A DNA stretch of 64,000 bases, from positions 124,001-188,000 of the forward strand of contig NZ_UCOB01000023.1 in NCBI RefSeq assembly GCF_900474295.1, in the 5' to 3' direction. This DNA comes from Synechococcus sp. UW140. GTDB taxonomy: Bacteria > Cyanobacteriota > Cyanobacteriia > PCC-6307 > Cyanobiaceae. Every line of letters begins with the position of its first letter. Position 1 is the first letter of the stretch. The position numbers and the translations under genes are program-made. Shown piece after piece: positions 24,321-33,076 of this stretch. A model generated the notes under the pieces. It saw nothing but the letters and a program-made list of their open reading frames with translations. It made no database searches and was not told the origin of the DNA.

Positions 24321-25760
24321 TCATTGCGGCTTGCTCAGTAGGGCTTCGCCGCGGCGGTGAATCTCGCGGGCATAGTCGGTCCAAGTGCCCTGCCCCCAAT
24401 AACGGAAGCAGCTGGTCTCCAGCAGCAGGAGATGCAGGAGGCAGTTGCGGTAGTGGGGTGTTGCGCTCATCGCCGGATCAGCAGCGACAGCATCGTCAAA
24501 GCGGGCGTGAAAGTCAGCGCTGAGTTGGTGCATCGGTGTGAGCACGTTCGTGTAGCCCTCCACCCAGCTGAGGTTGTTGGTCCAAGAAGCCCCGTCCATG
24601 GAGAATCCGCCATCCTCTTGTCGCAATCGGTTGATCGCTGCGTCAACGGAGGTTGCGCTTAGCTCACCTTCCACGGCATCCCAGAGGCGCTTCTGCTGCA
24701 CCGCCTGTATCGGCGGGAATTGCTCTGGCCCAATCCCTTCAGCTTGCAGTAGCTCAAGGTATTCCGTGCCATTGATCGCCTGCGTTGCTTCGTTGCGCAC
24801 TCGCTCGTGGGCCTGAATGAAGGCAGCAGGGAATTCGTTCATCATCACGCCGCCATTTTCACCATCGGCGATCTGGCTGACCAGGGCCGGAACCATGCAC
24901 GTGTCCAGCGGCTGTCGCTCCAGGCCAAGGGCCTCGTAGCAGGGTTGCATCTGACCCACCAGCTTGGTGTCGGATCCCTGGGTTTTGATCAGCGCAGTGA
25001 TGCTGATCTCCTCCCCGTTGGAGTTGCGGGCGATCAAACGGTTCGGCACCAAGGTTTGCTCGCGAGGCAATGCTGCGCCATTCAGGGTTTCTACGCTGTG
25101 CTCTTGCACGAGAAGCCAGCGATAACCGCACTCTTTTAGGGCCTGGACCAGAGCAAATAGCGTCTCGGGGTGATTGGGCAAGTGCATCTCCGGCAGCGAG
25201 AAGCCGCGCACGCGTTGCAACGCTGCATCACCGGCGATTGCTGCGAACTGATGCTGCCAGGCTTGAATCTGCAGCTTCAAGTCAGGAACAGGAGTTGATG
25301 GGGCCACGGCATGGCCCCAAAAGGTTCCGAGCCACTCCACATGCCGCTGCATGGTGGGATCGCAGGCCAAGTAACGCAGGGCATCTGTGATGTCGGTTCG
25401 GCCCATCTGCTCAACGCCCCAGAGCAGGTTGCCCGAGTAATCGAGCATGATTCGAGGGCTGCATCCGTCATCAATGAGACGGGGGATCAGCTCTGCCATT
25501 CGCCGGTAGCACTGGGCGAACGGTTCGGCGTTGTGATTGTCCCCCTGCTCAGGGTGCTCCAGCATGAACTGCAGATGGGAGATCAGCTCTCCATCTGGCC
25601 CGGCGGGGATGGTGGGCTGATGCATATGCAGTGCACAGGCAAAGCTGGAGCTGAACGACTCAAGACGCCGATCAGACTGCGCTAGCCAGACAGGTTCTTC
25701 TGCCTGCATCAGCTTCTGCAGTTCACGTTCTCGGCCGCTGATCGTTGGAAGGGTTTGCAT
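24321..25760 (-). CDS. Glycoside hydrolase family 57-like protein
   Basis: The N-terminal ACALHMHQPTIPAG has the HxHQP motif that opens GH57 domains (alpha-amylase and 4-alpha-glucanotransferase type). The family's GFSLPEMHLP-like strand follows near residue 150, and GVMMNEFPAAF lies further on. These match the barrel order of GH57, although the catalytic Glu and Asp cannot be assigned with confidence. ATG 25760 lies 4 bases after the preceding stop, which decides the start over the longer frame. In a glycogen-storing cyanobacterium a role in glucan turnover is plausible. About 480 residues, within family range. Confidence 0.75.
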   Translation of the reverse strand: MQTLPTISGRERELQKLMQAEEPVWLAQSDRRLESFSSSFACALHMHQPTIPAGPDGELISHLQFMLEHPEQGDNHNAEPFAQCYRRMAELIPRLIDDGCSPRIMLDYSGNLLWGVEQMGRTDITDALRYLACDPTMQRHVEWLGTFWGHAVAPSTPVPDLKLQIQAWQHQFAAIAGDAALQRVRGFSLPEMHLPNHPETLFALVQALKECGYRWLLVQEHSVETLNGAALPREQTLVPNRLIARNSNGEEISITALIKTQGSDTKLVGQMQPCYEALGLERQPLDTCMVPALVSQIADGENGGVMMNEFPAAFIQAHERVRNEATQAINGTEYLELLQAEGIGPEQFPPIQAVQQKRLWDAVEGELSATSVDAAINRLRQEDGGFSMDGASWTNNLSWVEGYTNVLTPMHQLSADFHARFDDAVAADPAMSATPHYRNCLLHLLLLETSCFRYWGQGTWTDYAREIHRRGEALLSKPQ

Positions 25761-25764
25761 CTGA

Positions 25765-26220
25765 TCAGCCACAGATGCTGCCCAGCTGCCACACCTTGCT
25801 GCAGTCTTGTTGGCTGCCATCGAAGATGATCGTGTTGCCGTTGGCGGGGTTGCGCAGCACAAATGAACCGGCATATGAGAGCAGATTCCACTCACCGCCG
25901 CGTGGATCGCGATAGATCGACGATGTGCGGGTTGTCGTGCGAATCAGGGTGTAGGTGTCGCTGATGCCATCCGACCAGGTCAGTCGGAATCGATTGCAAG
26001 GGGCGCTGCTGCAGAGAAAGGTGCGCCTACATCGGAGATTGCGGCCGTTGTAGCTGCAGTTCACCCAGGCTTCATTCCCAAGCGTTTGGGCGAGGAGTGG
26101 TTGGCTTGCCCCGAGCGGGGAGAGCAGGCCGAAGCAGGCGAGAATGCTTGCCATCGCGTGCATCGTCGCGACCACCGGGGTCATGCTCTGGGCTTTATGG
26201 CTTGGGGAGGTGTTCTTCAT
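25765..26220 (-). CDS. Secreted Cys-rich hypothetical protein
   Basis: ATG 26220 (MKNTSPSHKAQSMTPVVATM) or ATG 26184 starts a signal peptide (MASILACFGLLSPLGASQP). A beta-rich domain of about 105 residues follows with six Cys (VNCSYNGRNLRCRRTFLCSS and others), suited to periplasmic disulfides. The stop is 4 bases before the GH57 start, so the two form an operon. The frame upstream of 26220 overlaps a plus-strand gene region and is not protein-like. Family unknown. Confidence 0.58.
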   Translation of the reverse strand: MKNTSPSHKAQSMTPVVATMHAMASILACFGLLSPLGASQPLLAQTLGNEAWVNCSYNGRNLRCRRTFLCSSAPCNRFRLTWSDGISDTYTLIRTTTRTSSIYRDPRGGEWNLLSYAGSFVLRNPANGNTIIFDGSQQDCSKVWQLGSICG

Positions 26221-26495
26221 GGCGATGGGTGATCTGTGCCACCAAGGCCGCGTGTCGCGACCAACCGTGCGCACGTGCTGGTTTGGGCCCATGGCTTTTG
26301 CTGTCGGACCGGTGGGGCGGGGGAATGATGTCAGCGTCAGTCCTGTGTTGCTTTGACTGGAGTCTCGGTGGTCGTGGCTGTTACGACCACGTGGTTCCAC
26401 TGATGTCTGCGAACGCCCATCGAGGCTTCGGTGTTTTCGCTCATCCAGCGCCAGGCGTTTCGAACGAGCATGGGGTAGCTCATCTGTGTGCTGCG

Positions 26496-26999
26496 ATGGC
26501 GATGATCCTGCAGGCTCCGCTGCTGTTCTTGGTTGTGATTACCGGCGCTTGGCCGGTATTGCCGGCGATGGCCCAGCGGGCTGATGTGGTTCGACCTGCC
26601 GCCAATGGGAATTTCCTGACGACCAAGGTGCAGGGAAACAGAGGTGAGTATCACCAGATGCTGTGGTTGGTAATTGATCAGGATCGCAACGGGTTGAACT
26701 GCCGGTCGCTCGGTGGCGATGCGGTTCCACTGGTATCCCTCGATTACGGAAGCATTCTTCGCACTGCAATCGCGCAGTCCCAGCTGAATGGGATCGTTTT
26801 TCAGGACGATCAAGCTTGGTTGCCGGTGGATGTAGGGCCTAGGGGGACCTTTGTGTTTGATCACAGGCCTCTTCAAGCCCGTGGAGAGATGCTGCGTTGC
26901 AAAGTGCGGGCAAACGCAGCCTTGATCACACCGATCAATCCCGATGCCTTCGACGAGACGGCGGCTCCTGGTGTGCGCACGATTCCTTCGCGGCCTTAA
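26496..26999 (+). CDS. Secreted protein with SH3-like beta domain (167 aa)
   Basis: ATG 26496 (MAMILQAPLLFLVVITGAWP) gives a clean signal peptide ending near AMAQ-R. ATG 26403 is possible but adds non-protein-like sequence. The mature part is beta-rich: FLTTKVQGNRGEYHQMLWLV, LNCRSLGGDAVPLVSLDYGS and AWLPVDVGPRGTFVFD. The spacing resembles a small SH3b-type barrel, but the assignment is weak. Location periplasmic. A hairpin follows 4 bases after the stop. Confidence 0.55.
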   Translation: MAMILQAPLLFLVVITGAWPVLPAMAQRADVVRPAANGNFLTTKVQGNRGEYHQMLWLVIDQDRNGLNCRSLGGDAVPLVSLDYGSILRTAIAQSQLNGIVFQDDQAWLPVDVGPRGTFVFDHRPLQARGEMLRCKVRANAALITPINPDAFDETAAPGVRTIPSRP

Positions 27000-27003
27000 A
27001 AAG

Positions 27004-27022
27004 GCGGGCTGTCCAGGCCCGC
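27004..27022 (+). terminator. Short GC hairpin
   Basis: GCGGGC (27004-27009) pairs with GCCCGC (27017-27022) across a 7-base loop, directly after the stop at 26999. No T run. Confidence 0.5.
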
Positions 27023-27192
27023 TCCAGTCCCCCAACAGAAGTACCGATGCGCGACGCTTCTGTAGTCCTGTTATCCCGAAGGGAGGAGGGCGCTGTTGTG
27101 GGAATTGCTACGCATCTTCGCCTTGATGAGTGTTTCAGCACTGGCGCTCAGCCTCCGACCTGAGCCAGAACAAAAGGGCTGCTTTGCTTGTG

Positions 27193-27357
27193 ATGCGTTC
27201 GTCTTATGAGGTGAGGTTGGAGTCTCCTGGTGGGGCACAGCGGTTTGTGGTGAGGGCCTCTAGCCGAAGTGATGCCTGCCGTATGGCGGCCGAAGCCCAT
27301 CCCGGTTGTGCTTTTGTGGTGGTTGGCAGAATCGGCGACGGGATTGATTGCCCTTAG
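27193..27357 (+). CDS. Small hypothetical protein (54 aa)
   Basis: ATG 27193 (MRSSYEVRLESPGGAQRFVV) starts a compact alpha/beta protein with a strand-strand-helix-strand pattern (FVVRASSRSDACRMAAEAHP, then FVVVGRIGDG). The frame is open upstream to 27130 but without protein character. No membrane segment. It looks like a small domain of the kind found as stand-alone proteins in picocyanobacteria; family not recognised. Confidence 0.55.
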   Translation: MRSSYEVRLESPGGAQRFVVRASSRSDACRMAAEAHPGCAFVVVGRIGDGIDCP

Positions 27358-27894
27358 TCAGTCCTTTTCTGCAGACCTGCTGTCACCAGAACCCTGCCGT
27401 GCAGCGGTGATCACTATCGTGATGCTTTTGGCGGAGCCTGTAGAGGATAAATCCTGCTTGGAGGCAATTGTAATTTGCGATGAGTATCACTTGATGCAGT
27501 CTTCAGTGTTGCTTGTAAGCCAAAAGGATTAGCGCAGAAGATGCATCTTCTTGCCTGAAAAGAATGATGAGTGAAGCTGAAGCATTCTCTTTGGCTTGAA
27601 ACGTGCCTGGATTCTTGCCTGGATCGATCAATCAAATTGATCAGTCGGCTGAGTCAGGTGCATTGCGTGATAGCTAGAGGCTCGATTTCCTCTGTCAGGT
27701 TTCCAGAAGGTCGAGGCGTGTGGAATCATGCTGCGGCTTTTGTCTCTGGTTGGTCATTGATGTCAAGCCATGGCAGGAATGACCTGTTGTAGCGCATGCT
27801 TTGCTCCGTGTTCAAAATGATACAGAAGTGGCGAAGTGTCCTTGTGGCTTTGTCCATTCAGTGGCTACGTTGAGATTGAGCTTGCTGATGGGGG
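27358..27894. other. Intergenic region without supported gene
   Basis: No credible frame is seen. A perfect 16-bp palindrome, AGAAGATGCATCTTCT, lies at 27536-27551; it has no loop and could be a protein-binding site. Otherwise nothing stands out. Confidence 0.4.
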
Positions 27895-28194
27895 ATGAGC
27901 TCCAAGCCTAATCTTCGATTCGTTTTTGAACATAAAGCGCTGGTTTACAATCTCGGGGCTTTGAGTTCCTATATCTCACAGGTTTGTTTTCTGTCTCACG
28001 GTATTCACATGTTGGCGACGCGCACGCCGCCACATTGGTCTACAACTGGCTTTGCGCTGTTTACGCTCACTTCGATTGTTCTGATGGCTCCCTATAAGTG
28101 GGATAGGAAATGGATGCGTATTAAAAGTCTGATAGGGATGACAACTTTTAGCACTGTTCTGATTCTTTATGCTGTTTGTGCGATGGCGTTCTGA
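27895..28194 (+). CDS. Membrane protein with three helices (99 aa)
   Basis: ATG 27895 (MSSKPNLRFVFEHKALVYNL) opens a protein with hydrophobic segments around LGALSSYISQVCFLSHGIHML, STTGFALFTLTSIVLMAPY and GMTTFSTVLILYAVCAMAF. They are separated by short basic loops (KWDRKWMRIK). This is an integral inner-membrane protein. Its codon use is richer in AT than its flanks, hinting at an accessory gene. No family recognised. Confidence 0.6.
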   Translation: MSSKPNLRFVFEHKALVYNLGALSSYISQVCFLSHGIHMLATRTPPHWSTTGFALFTLTSIVLMAPYKWDRKWMRIKSLIGMTTFSTVLILYAVCAMAF

Positions 28195-28490
28195 CCAGTT
28201 GATTGGTGCCTGGCTAGGGCCAGTCTTCCCCTCTGCGTTGGATCACCAGTTGATGGCTCGCTGGGTGGCCGTTCAAGGGATGGGCCCTCCGGCACCTCGC
28301 CCCTGGGATAACTGGATGAAAGTCGTGGCTTGTGCTGGTCGGCGACAAGGCGTTGCAAGCATAAAAAGCACCCCTGCTTGAACGGCTTGGCGATTGCCTC
28401 GCCTTCATGCACTCAATGCCCCACCCGCTAAGGCAATTGAGAATCACTTGCAGAAAAGCCGGTTTTGTGTTCTATTGAGATCTGTTCTCA

Positions 28491-28655
28491 ATGGTGGAGT
28501 TTGTGGTCCGTGTGTTTGGCGATCGTGCGCTGCTGGCCACGTTGGTTCAGCAGTGGGCCCATGAGCAGGTGCAGCTTCCCCGTGCTTCTGCTCTGGAGGG
28601 CGCAGCGGTCTTGAGGCGATCAGTACGGCGAGACCTGGGGAAGCCACCCCTTTGA
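28491..28655 (+). CDS. Small hypothetical protein (54 aa)
   Basis: ATG 28491 gives MVEFVVRVFGDRALLATLVQ, then a Gln/Ala/Leu-rich helix and a basic C terminus ending in KPPL. It has a clear amphipathic pattern and no membrane segment. It is slightly below usual cut-offs. The opposite-strand frame is a shadow. The interval before it (28195-28490) shows no gene. Confidence 0.5.
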   Translation: MVEFVVRVFGDRALLATLVQQWAHEQVQLPRASALEGAAVLRRSVRRDLGKPPL

Positions 28656-28770
28656 TCGATGCTTCTGGCTTTAGGTAATGGCGCTTTGGCGAGGTTGCTT
28701 TCGAAACGTTGCTTTCGCCACAACAGCCTGGGGATGGATACGGCTCAATGGCGCTAGCTGAAGCAATGCG

Positions 28771-28974
28771 ATGAAGCGACCATGCTCCCGGCCATTGATG
28801 GGGGTGTCAGGCCGACGCACCCTTGCAGACGAGCAGGTTTGGCTTGAGTTCTGGAAAGGTGGTGCGGCCCATTCGATTTGTGTGCCGCGCGCGCGTCTGC
28901 GGCAATGGCGTCTGGATCTGATCGCCGATGGTGCGGTGCTGATCCGTTCAGTGTCGGCTGAAGTGGCGGTTTGA
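28771..28974 (+). CDS. Small hypothetical protein (58-67 aa)
   Basis: The frame is open from ATG 28771; ATG 28798 (MGVSGRRTLADEQVWLEFWK) is the more protein-like start. The sequence has alternating strand and helix (GGAAHSICVPRARLRQWRLD, then GAVLIRSVSAEV). It converges with the gene at 28983, with a G/C-rich inverted repeat between the two stops. No family recognised. Confidence 0.5.
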   Translation: MKRPCSRPLMGVSGRRTLADEQVWLEFWKGGAAHSICVPRARLRQWRLDLIADGAVLIRSVSAEVAV

Positions 28975-28982
28975 CCCCTGCC

Positions 28983-29174
28983 TCAGGCTTCCTCAGGCCT
29001 GGGGCAGGGCATCAGTGGAAGCACTCCGCCCTGGGGGTGAAGCCATTCTTCGAATTCGTGGTCGATTGCCAAAGCGTCGTCATCTCGGTCCGCATTGGTC
29101 AGTAACTTTCGCCGATGCTTGCAGTAATCAAGGGCTGCTTCGATCAGGGCCATTGCTTCATCGCTGGTCATCAC
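28983..29174 (-). CDS. Small helical protein (63 aa)
   Basis: The frame from 29174 reads MMTSDEAMALIEAALDYCKH and then RRKLLTNADRDDDALAIDHE, an acidic helical protein ending in a Pro-rich tail. The second Met (29171) may be the true start. No signal or membrane segment. The regular helical pattern supports a real gene; no family recognised. Confidence 0.55.
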   Translation of the reverse strand: MMTSDEAMALIEAALDYCKHRRKLLTNADRDDDALAIDHEFEEWLHPQGGVLPLMPCPRPEEA

Positions 29175-29287
29175 CCGTGGGCAGATTGATCTGCATGCTT
29201 GATGTGGTCGTCAGCTCGCGCCGTGGCAATGGCGACAGGTCGGTGGCTTTTTGAGCGTTCCCGGATCGGCTCCAGGAGCAGGCCGGC

Positions 29288-29722
29288 TCAGGCGGAGAGC
29301 CATTGCAGTGACACCCGCCGCTGGCGCGGGCCATCCAGCTCCACCAGGATCACGTCTTGATAGGTCCCGAGCACAGGCTCACCATCGGTCACAGGCACCA
29401 TGACCTGGTTGCCGAGCACAAGAGCCTGAAGATGGGCATGGGCATTGCGCGGTTCATCCGCGGGGATGTCTGGGCGAAGGTCCAGATCGTTGTGTTTCCA
29501 GGATGCGGAGGCGGAGGCGAGTTGATCCAGCCAGTGCTCGAGGTCCATGAGCAGTCGCTCTTCCATCTCGTTGACAATCAGAGCCGTGGTGGTGTGCAGG
29601 CCGGAGATCGCTACGGCACCTTCGCGTTCGCCATGGAGGCGGATGAAGTCACGCACCGCTTCCGTGAGGGGAAGGCACTGGAATGGTTGGGAGGTGGAGA
29701 GGGAGAGCAGCTGCGAAGACAT
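29288..29722 (-). CDS. YjbQ/UPF0047 family protein
   Basis: From ATG 29722 (MSSQLLSLSTSQPFQCLPLT) the protein follows the YjbQ family: DFIRLHGEREGAVAISGLHT, then TTALIVNEMEERLLMDLEHW, then NAHAHLQALVLGNQVMVPVT and the end GTYQDVILVELDGPRQRRVS. The conserved His and the N-E-x-E segment are present. Family members can complement thiamine-phosphate synthase weakly; their true role is unsettled. Length of 144 residues is typical. The upstream open frame is an antisense shadow. Confidence 0.88.
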   Translation of the reverse strand: MSSQLLSLSTSQPFQCLPLTEAVRDFIRLHGEREGAVAISGLHTTTALIVNEMEERLLMDLEHWLDQLASASASWKHNDLDLRPDIPADEPRNAHAHLQALVLGNQVMVPVTDGEPVLGTYQDVILVELDGPRQRRVSLQWLSA

Positions 29723-29852
29723 CGGAGCGGGCTGCGACGGGCGTTTGCACCCACTGTGCATGACGCCTCTGGCTGACCAGGGTGTGCTGCCCGGCTTGAT
29801 CAAGGTTGCGAGGGTGGCCATGCTGGCTGCACGGATCGATACGACAGCTTCC

Positions 29853-30029
29853 ATGCCCCTTTTGCCCCGCTGGCAGTACATGACTCCCCAGAGCAAGGCT
29901 CTGGTCACCAAAACCACCATTGGCGTCGGTGTGGTCCTGGTGGCCGCCCTGTTGCTGCGCTCCCTCTTGCCCTGGGTGGTGTTGGTCTTGATCCTCTGGT
30001 TCGGATGGCAGCTGTTTGCACGCCGGTGA
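29853..30029 (+). CDS. Small single-helix membrane protein (58 aa)
   Basis: ATG 29853 (MPLLPRWQYMTPQSKALVTK) starts a peptide with one long membrane region (TTIGVGVVLVAALLLRSLLPWVVLVLILWFG) that may hairpin at the Pro. It ends in a basic tail, QLFARR. Starts at 29820 or 29760 are possible and would add up to 31 residues. It is divergent from the YjbQ gene. No family recognised. Confidence 0.52.
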   Translation: MPLLPRWQYMTPQSKALVTKTTIGVGVVLVAALLLRSLLPWVVLVLILWFGWQLFARR

Positions 30030-30266
30030 TGGGGCGCGCGCACCCATCGCATTACGTGGTCGGTGTCGTTTTCTTGCGAGGTTGATGCTTTGGCTCCTTG
30101 GCTCTGTCGGGTGAACGACAAGGTCAATGGGGTGCGAGTCGTTCATACCCACCCCCATGGCTTTCTGTGAGGCTGTCGCTGCAAGGGATTTGAGGGGGCT
30201 TAACTTGGATCGTCAAGTTGTGTTCATGTTGTGGGTCGGTTGAACTTCACATCGAAGAGATCGTCA

Positions 30267-30881
30267 ATGGCCTCTTGCGGTCGGGGCTTTAGCAATCAAC
30301 AGGCCCTGCTGGCTCTGCTTCTTGTCCTTCCAATTGGTGTGCTGGGTTTGGGGCTTGTTGTGTTGCTGATCCAGCGTCAGGGTGCTGTGACGCCCACTCC
30401 AAAGCCCCCTGTTGTCCAGGAGCTTCCGAGTGATATCGATCGCAGTACCACGATCCAGCCACTTCCTTCGAAGGAGCGTTCAGCGGCACCGCAGTCTGGG
30501 CTGAGCCAGCAACAGGCGCGAGCGATTGTTGAGGAATGGCTCACTGTGAAGTCGCAGATCTTCGCTCCTCCTTTTAATACCGATCTTGCCGATCAGGTGG
30601 TGGCTGCTGGCCCACTCTGGACGGATCTCACAAAGCCAGATGGATCGATTCAGTGGTTGAAAAACAACAACAGTCGTTATTCCTACTCAATCATCCGTGT
30701 CAATCGTGTCATTCGCTTCATTCCGTCGATTGCGATGCCATCGATCGTGGTTTCTGTGACTGAAGACTCCACTTTGCATTCTCCAAAAGGGGCTGAAAAG
30801 TCTTCCACTACCAACGATTGGGTTTACACCCTGAAGGAGGAGTCTGGGCGTTGGAAGATCTGGGACTACCGCAAGCAGTAG
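30267..30881 (+). CDS. Anchored protein with ARC6-like IMS (DUF4101) domain
   Basis: The N terminus contains RGFSNQQALLALLLVLPIGV, a membrane anchor, and then a Pro/Thr-rich linker with TIQPLP. The C-terminal part from about residue 80 has LSQQQARAIVEEWLTVKSQI, SQIFAPPF, a YSYSIIRVNRVIRF strand and the end EESGRWKIWDYRKQ. This matches the ARC6/Ftn2 intermembrane-space domain (DUF4101), which binds division proteins in chloroplasts. Here it is attached to a single anchor and not to a J-like domain. Its N-terminal module recurs in the protein at 31890. The stop adjoins the amidase start with no gap. Confidence 0.7.
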   Translation: MASCGRGFSNQQALLALLLVLPIGVLGLGLVVLLIQRQGAVTPTPKPPVVQELPSDIDRSTTIQPLPSKERSAAPQSGLSQQQARAIVEEWLTVKSQIFAPPFNTDLADQVVAAGPLWTDLTKPDGSIQWLKNNNSRYSYSIIRVNRVIRFIPSIAMPSIVVSVTEDSTLHSPKGAEKSSTTNDWVYTLKEESGRWKIWDYRKQ

Positions 30882-31718
30882 ATGGACTTCATTCGTTATT
30901 CCCCAGCTGTTGGTGTGCTGTTGATGCTGTGTGGCTGTAGTGCGATCCAGCTCCCTCGATTTAGGACGACCCCTGATCCTGCTCCCGTGCCTAAGGCCGA
31001 TCTTCCGGTTGCTCCGAAGAGTGCGCCCCCCTTGTTGGAGCTGGTGCCGTCTGGTCTACAACCAGTGGCCCTTGAGCAGATTGAGCGCTGCTCCGAACTG
31101 CTCGGTTTGTCGGAGGAGCTCGACAAACCGGCTGATCCCACCAATTTCGGTGAGCGGGAGAGCCGTGACGTCTGGGGACGACCTCTGAATGCCAAGCCCC
31201 AGGTGATTGTTTTGCATGAAACCGTGATCGGTGAGAAGGCCACGGTTGACTTGTTTCAGACGCCGCATCCTGAGGATGCCGATCAGGTGAGTTATCACAT
31301 GCTGATTGCGCGTGATGGATCACGATTGCGCATTGTTCCTGATAACAATCGTGCCTATGGCTCAGGGATGTCGGCATTCGGTGATGCGACCCAGCGTCGT
31401 GAGCCTGGGCGGGTGGGATCCCTTAACAACATCGCTTTGCATGTGAGCCTGGTGTCACCGGTTGATGGACGCGATGACCGCGGTAGCCATTCCGGCTATT
31501 CCCCAGCTCAGTACCGCAACCTTGCTGGTCAAGTGTTGCTTTGGCAGGCCCGTCATGGCATTCCCTTGACCCGGTTGACCACCCATCAGGCCGTGGATCG
31601 CAGCCGTAGTCGCTACGACCCAAGAAGTTTCCGCTGGGATCGCTTCATGCCGCTCTATCAGCAGGCAGCTCGCCTGTGCGGATTGGAGCGTTTCGACAAT
31701 GGGCAGGCGGGGCTCTGA
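30882..31718 (+). CDS. Lipoprotein N-acetylmuramoyl-L-alanine amidase (Amidase_2)
   Basis: A signal ending LLMLCGC-S is consistent with a lipoprotein cleavage site. The Amidase_2 (AmpD/AmiD) domain starts near residue 105. It shows PQVIVLHETVIGE (zinc His), YHMLIARDGSRLRIVPD, NRAYGSGMSAFGD, NNIALHVSLVSP and LTTHQAVDRSRSRYDPRSFR, with the second His and the Asp ligands. The enzyme should cleave the amide between muramic acid and peptide at the periplasmic side of a membrane. It is coupled directly to the IMS-domain gene, suggesting a cell-wall or division role for both. Confidence 0.85.
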   Translation: MDFIRYSPAVGVLLMLCGCSAIQLPRFRTTPDPAPVPKADLPVAPKSAPPLLELVPSGLQPVALEQIERCSELLGLSEELDKPADPTNFGERESRDVWGRPLNAKPQVIVLHETVIGEKATVDLFQTPHPEDADQVSYHMLIARDGSRLRIVPDNNRAYGSGMSAFGDATQRREPGRVGSLNNIALHVSLVSPVDGRDDRGSHSGYSPAQYRNLAGQVLLWQARHGIPLTRLTTHQAVDRSRSRYDPRSFRWDRFMPLYQQAARLCGLERFDNGQAGL

Positions 31719-31889
31719 ATGAGAATGTTGATAACGATGGAGAACGTCTCTTGAGTTAGTTCTGTCGGGTCTTGATTTCGCCTGTACTGCAGTGAAGACG
31801 TCGAGTGAATGTGCAGAGGAGTCGTCTAAAAGGAATGGGCACGCTGACGTCGTAGGGCTTCAACTGCTCTGTGGGTGACCAGCTAGAGA

Positions 31890-32471
31890 TCAGGAGGGCG
31901 GCCTGAAGGCAAACGTGCCACCAGGAAGACGGATGCGCACGTCGCCGTCGTCATCGATACGCCAGGTGCCTGTGTAGCGCTGACCGTCGAGGAAGACCTC
32001 AACGTCTGTGTTGTTCCAGAGCACCACCGATCGCTTCAGTCCTGAAGGCTCAACCACATCGAAGACCCGATCACCATTGACGTTGGTGCGCTGCGTGATG
32101 CGACAGCGTTCACCGATCAGGCTGCCTCCGCTTTGCATCTGAAACCAACACGTGCTGCTACTGCTACGGGTGATTGGTGTGCCGACAGGATTGGCCAGTG
32201 GTTTTAGCGGCAAGATCGGTTCGGCTCGAGGTTGTTGCGGTAAAGGCTGGATGGTTTGTTGCTGTGGTGTCGGCGTCACCGTCTCTGGGCCCGCTGGGTT
32301 CGGTTCCTGCGCTGTGGAGTTTGCGTTGGAATTGGAGTTGTGGTGCATGGCCAGGGTGATCATGACCCCAATCCCGATCAGTCCGATCGGGATTGCCATC
32401 AACAGCATCAGCAAAACCTGCTGGCTGGAGAATCCAGCTGATCGTGTATTGGTTTTGAGCCGTAAATGCAT
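31890..32471 (-). CDS. Anchored protein sharing the GFSxQQ module (193 aa)
   Basis: From ATG 32471 the protein has RSAGFSSQQVLLMLLMAIPI and a membrane helix. An Asn/Pro/Gln/Thr-rich linker with TIQPLP follows, then from about residue 105 a beta-rich domain (CWFQMQSGGSLIGERCRI to VRIRLPGGTFAFRPP) with one Cys pair. The N-terminal half aligns with the IMS-domain protein at 30267; the C-terminal domains differ. It is divergent in position from, and convergent in direction with, the amidase operon. Function unknown. Confidence 0.6.
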   Translation of the reverse strand: MHLRLKTNTRSAGFSSQQVLLMLLMAIPIGLIGIGVMITLAMHHNSNSNANSTAQEPNPAGPETVTPTPQQQTIQPLPQQPRAEPILPLKPLANPVGTPITRSSSSTCWFQMQSGGSLIGERCRITQRTNVNGDRVFDVVEPSGLKRSVVLWNNTDVEVFLDGQRYTGTWRIDDDGDVRIRLPGGTFAFRPPS

Positions 32472-32698
32472 GATTCCAGGTTTCTCGCGTCCTGCTCTCA
32501 AGATCGCAATTTAAAAACGGACCTGGTTTGTTGGCTGTGCCGATCAAGATCCCCTCCTCTGGCGGGATGGAAGCCTGGGGCTGGGTTCAGACGGTGTTCG
32601 CCTTGACCTGCAAGGGTCTCAACCTTGTTTTTGTATCAATACAAACAGTTTTTGTTTGGGGCTCAAGGCTCAATGGTGTCCAGTGAAGGAGCCAACGC

Positions 32699-32914
32699 TT
32701 GGATCTCACCGTTCAGCAGGTTGAATCATCGTTTGCTGTCAGCCCCGGCAGTGCCCTGGGTTTGTTCTGGCTGCAAGCCCATTTCCCCACCAGCGAGTGG
32801 GATGACCTGTTGAGTGGTCGGGCTGTGTTCAGTGGCGAGAGCCTGACGGCCATGACCAGTGATGCCCGTGATGCGGGATTAAGCGTGGAGGCTCCCGTCC
32901 AAGTGCGTTTCTGA
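32699..32914 (+). CDS. Small protein with TTG start (71 aa)
   Basis: A TTG at 32699 lies 8 bases after AGGAG, the best ribosome site in the area, and opens MDLTVQQVESSFAVSPGSAL, WLQAHFPTSEWDDLLSGRAV and a closing strand. No ATG is available in frame. The protein seems globular, acidic and cytoplasmic. No family recognised. Downstream, two hairpins and a T run end the transcript. Confidence 0.6.
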   Translation: MDLTVQQVESSFAVSPGSALGLFWLQAHFPTSEWDDLLSGRAVFSGESLTAMTSDARDAGLSVEAPVQVRF

Positions 32915-33041
32915 GCCTTGCCTCGCGGGTTTTGGTTGGGCCTGAAGAACGGGTCGACCTGCTTCAAGCACGAGTCATCTCCGGTCGCATTCGCGGATTG
33001 ATTCAGTCATCCGCGCTGGTCGAGCCTCCACTACAACTGAT

Positions 33042-33062
33042 GCAGTCCGGAACACGGACTGC
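33042..33062 (+). other. Hairpin preceding a terminator, possible small RNA 3' region
   Basis: GCAGTCCG (33042-33049) pairs with CGGACTGC (33055-33062) around the loop GAACA, 15 bases before the terminator stem. Together they could be the 3' end of a short RNA from the 160-base gene-free interval or of the 71-residue gene's message. Confidence 0.45.
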
Positions 33063-33076
33063 TGCAAAACCTGCCG

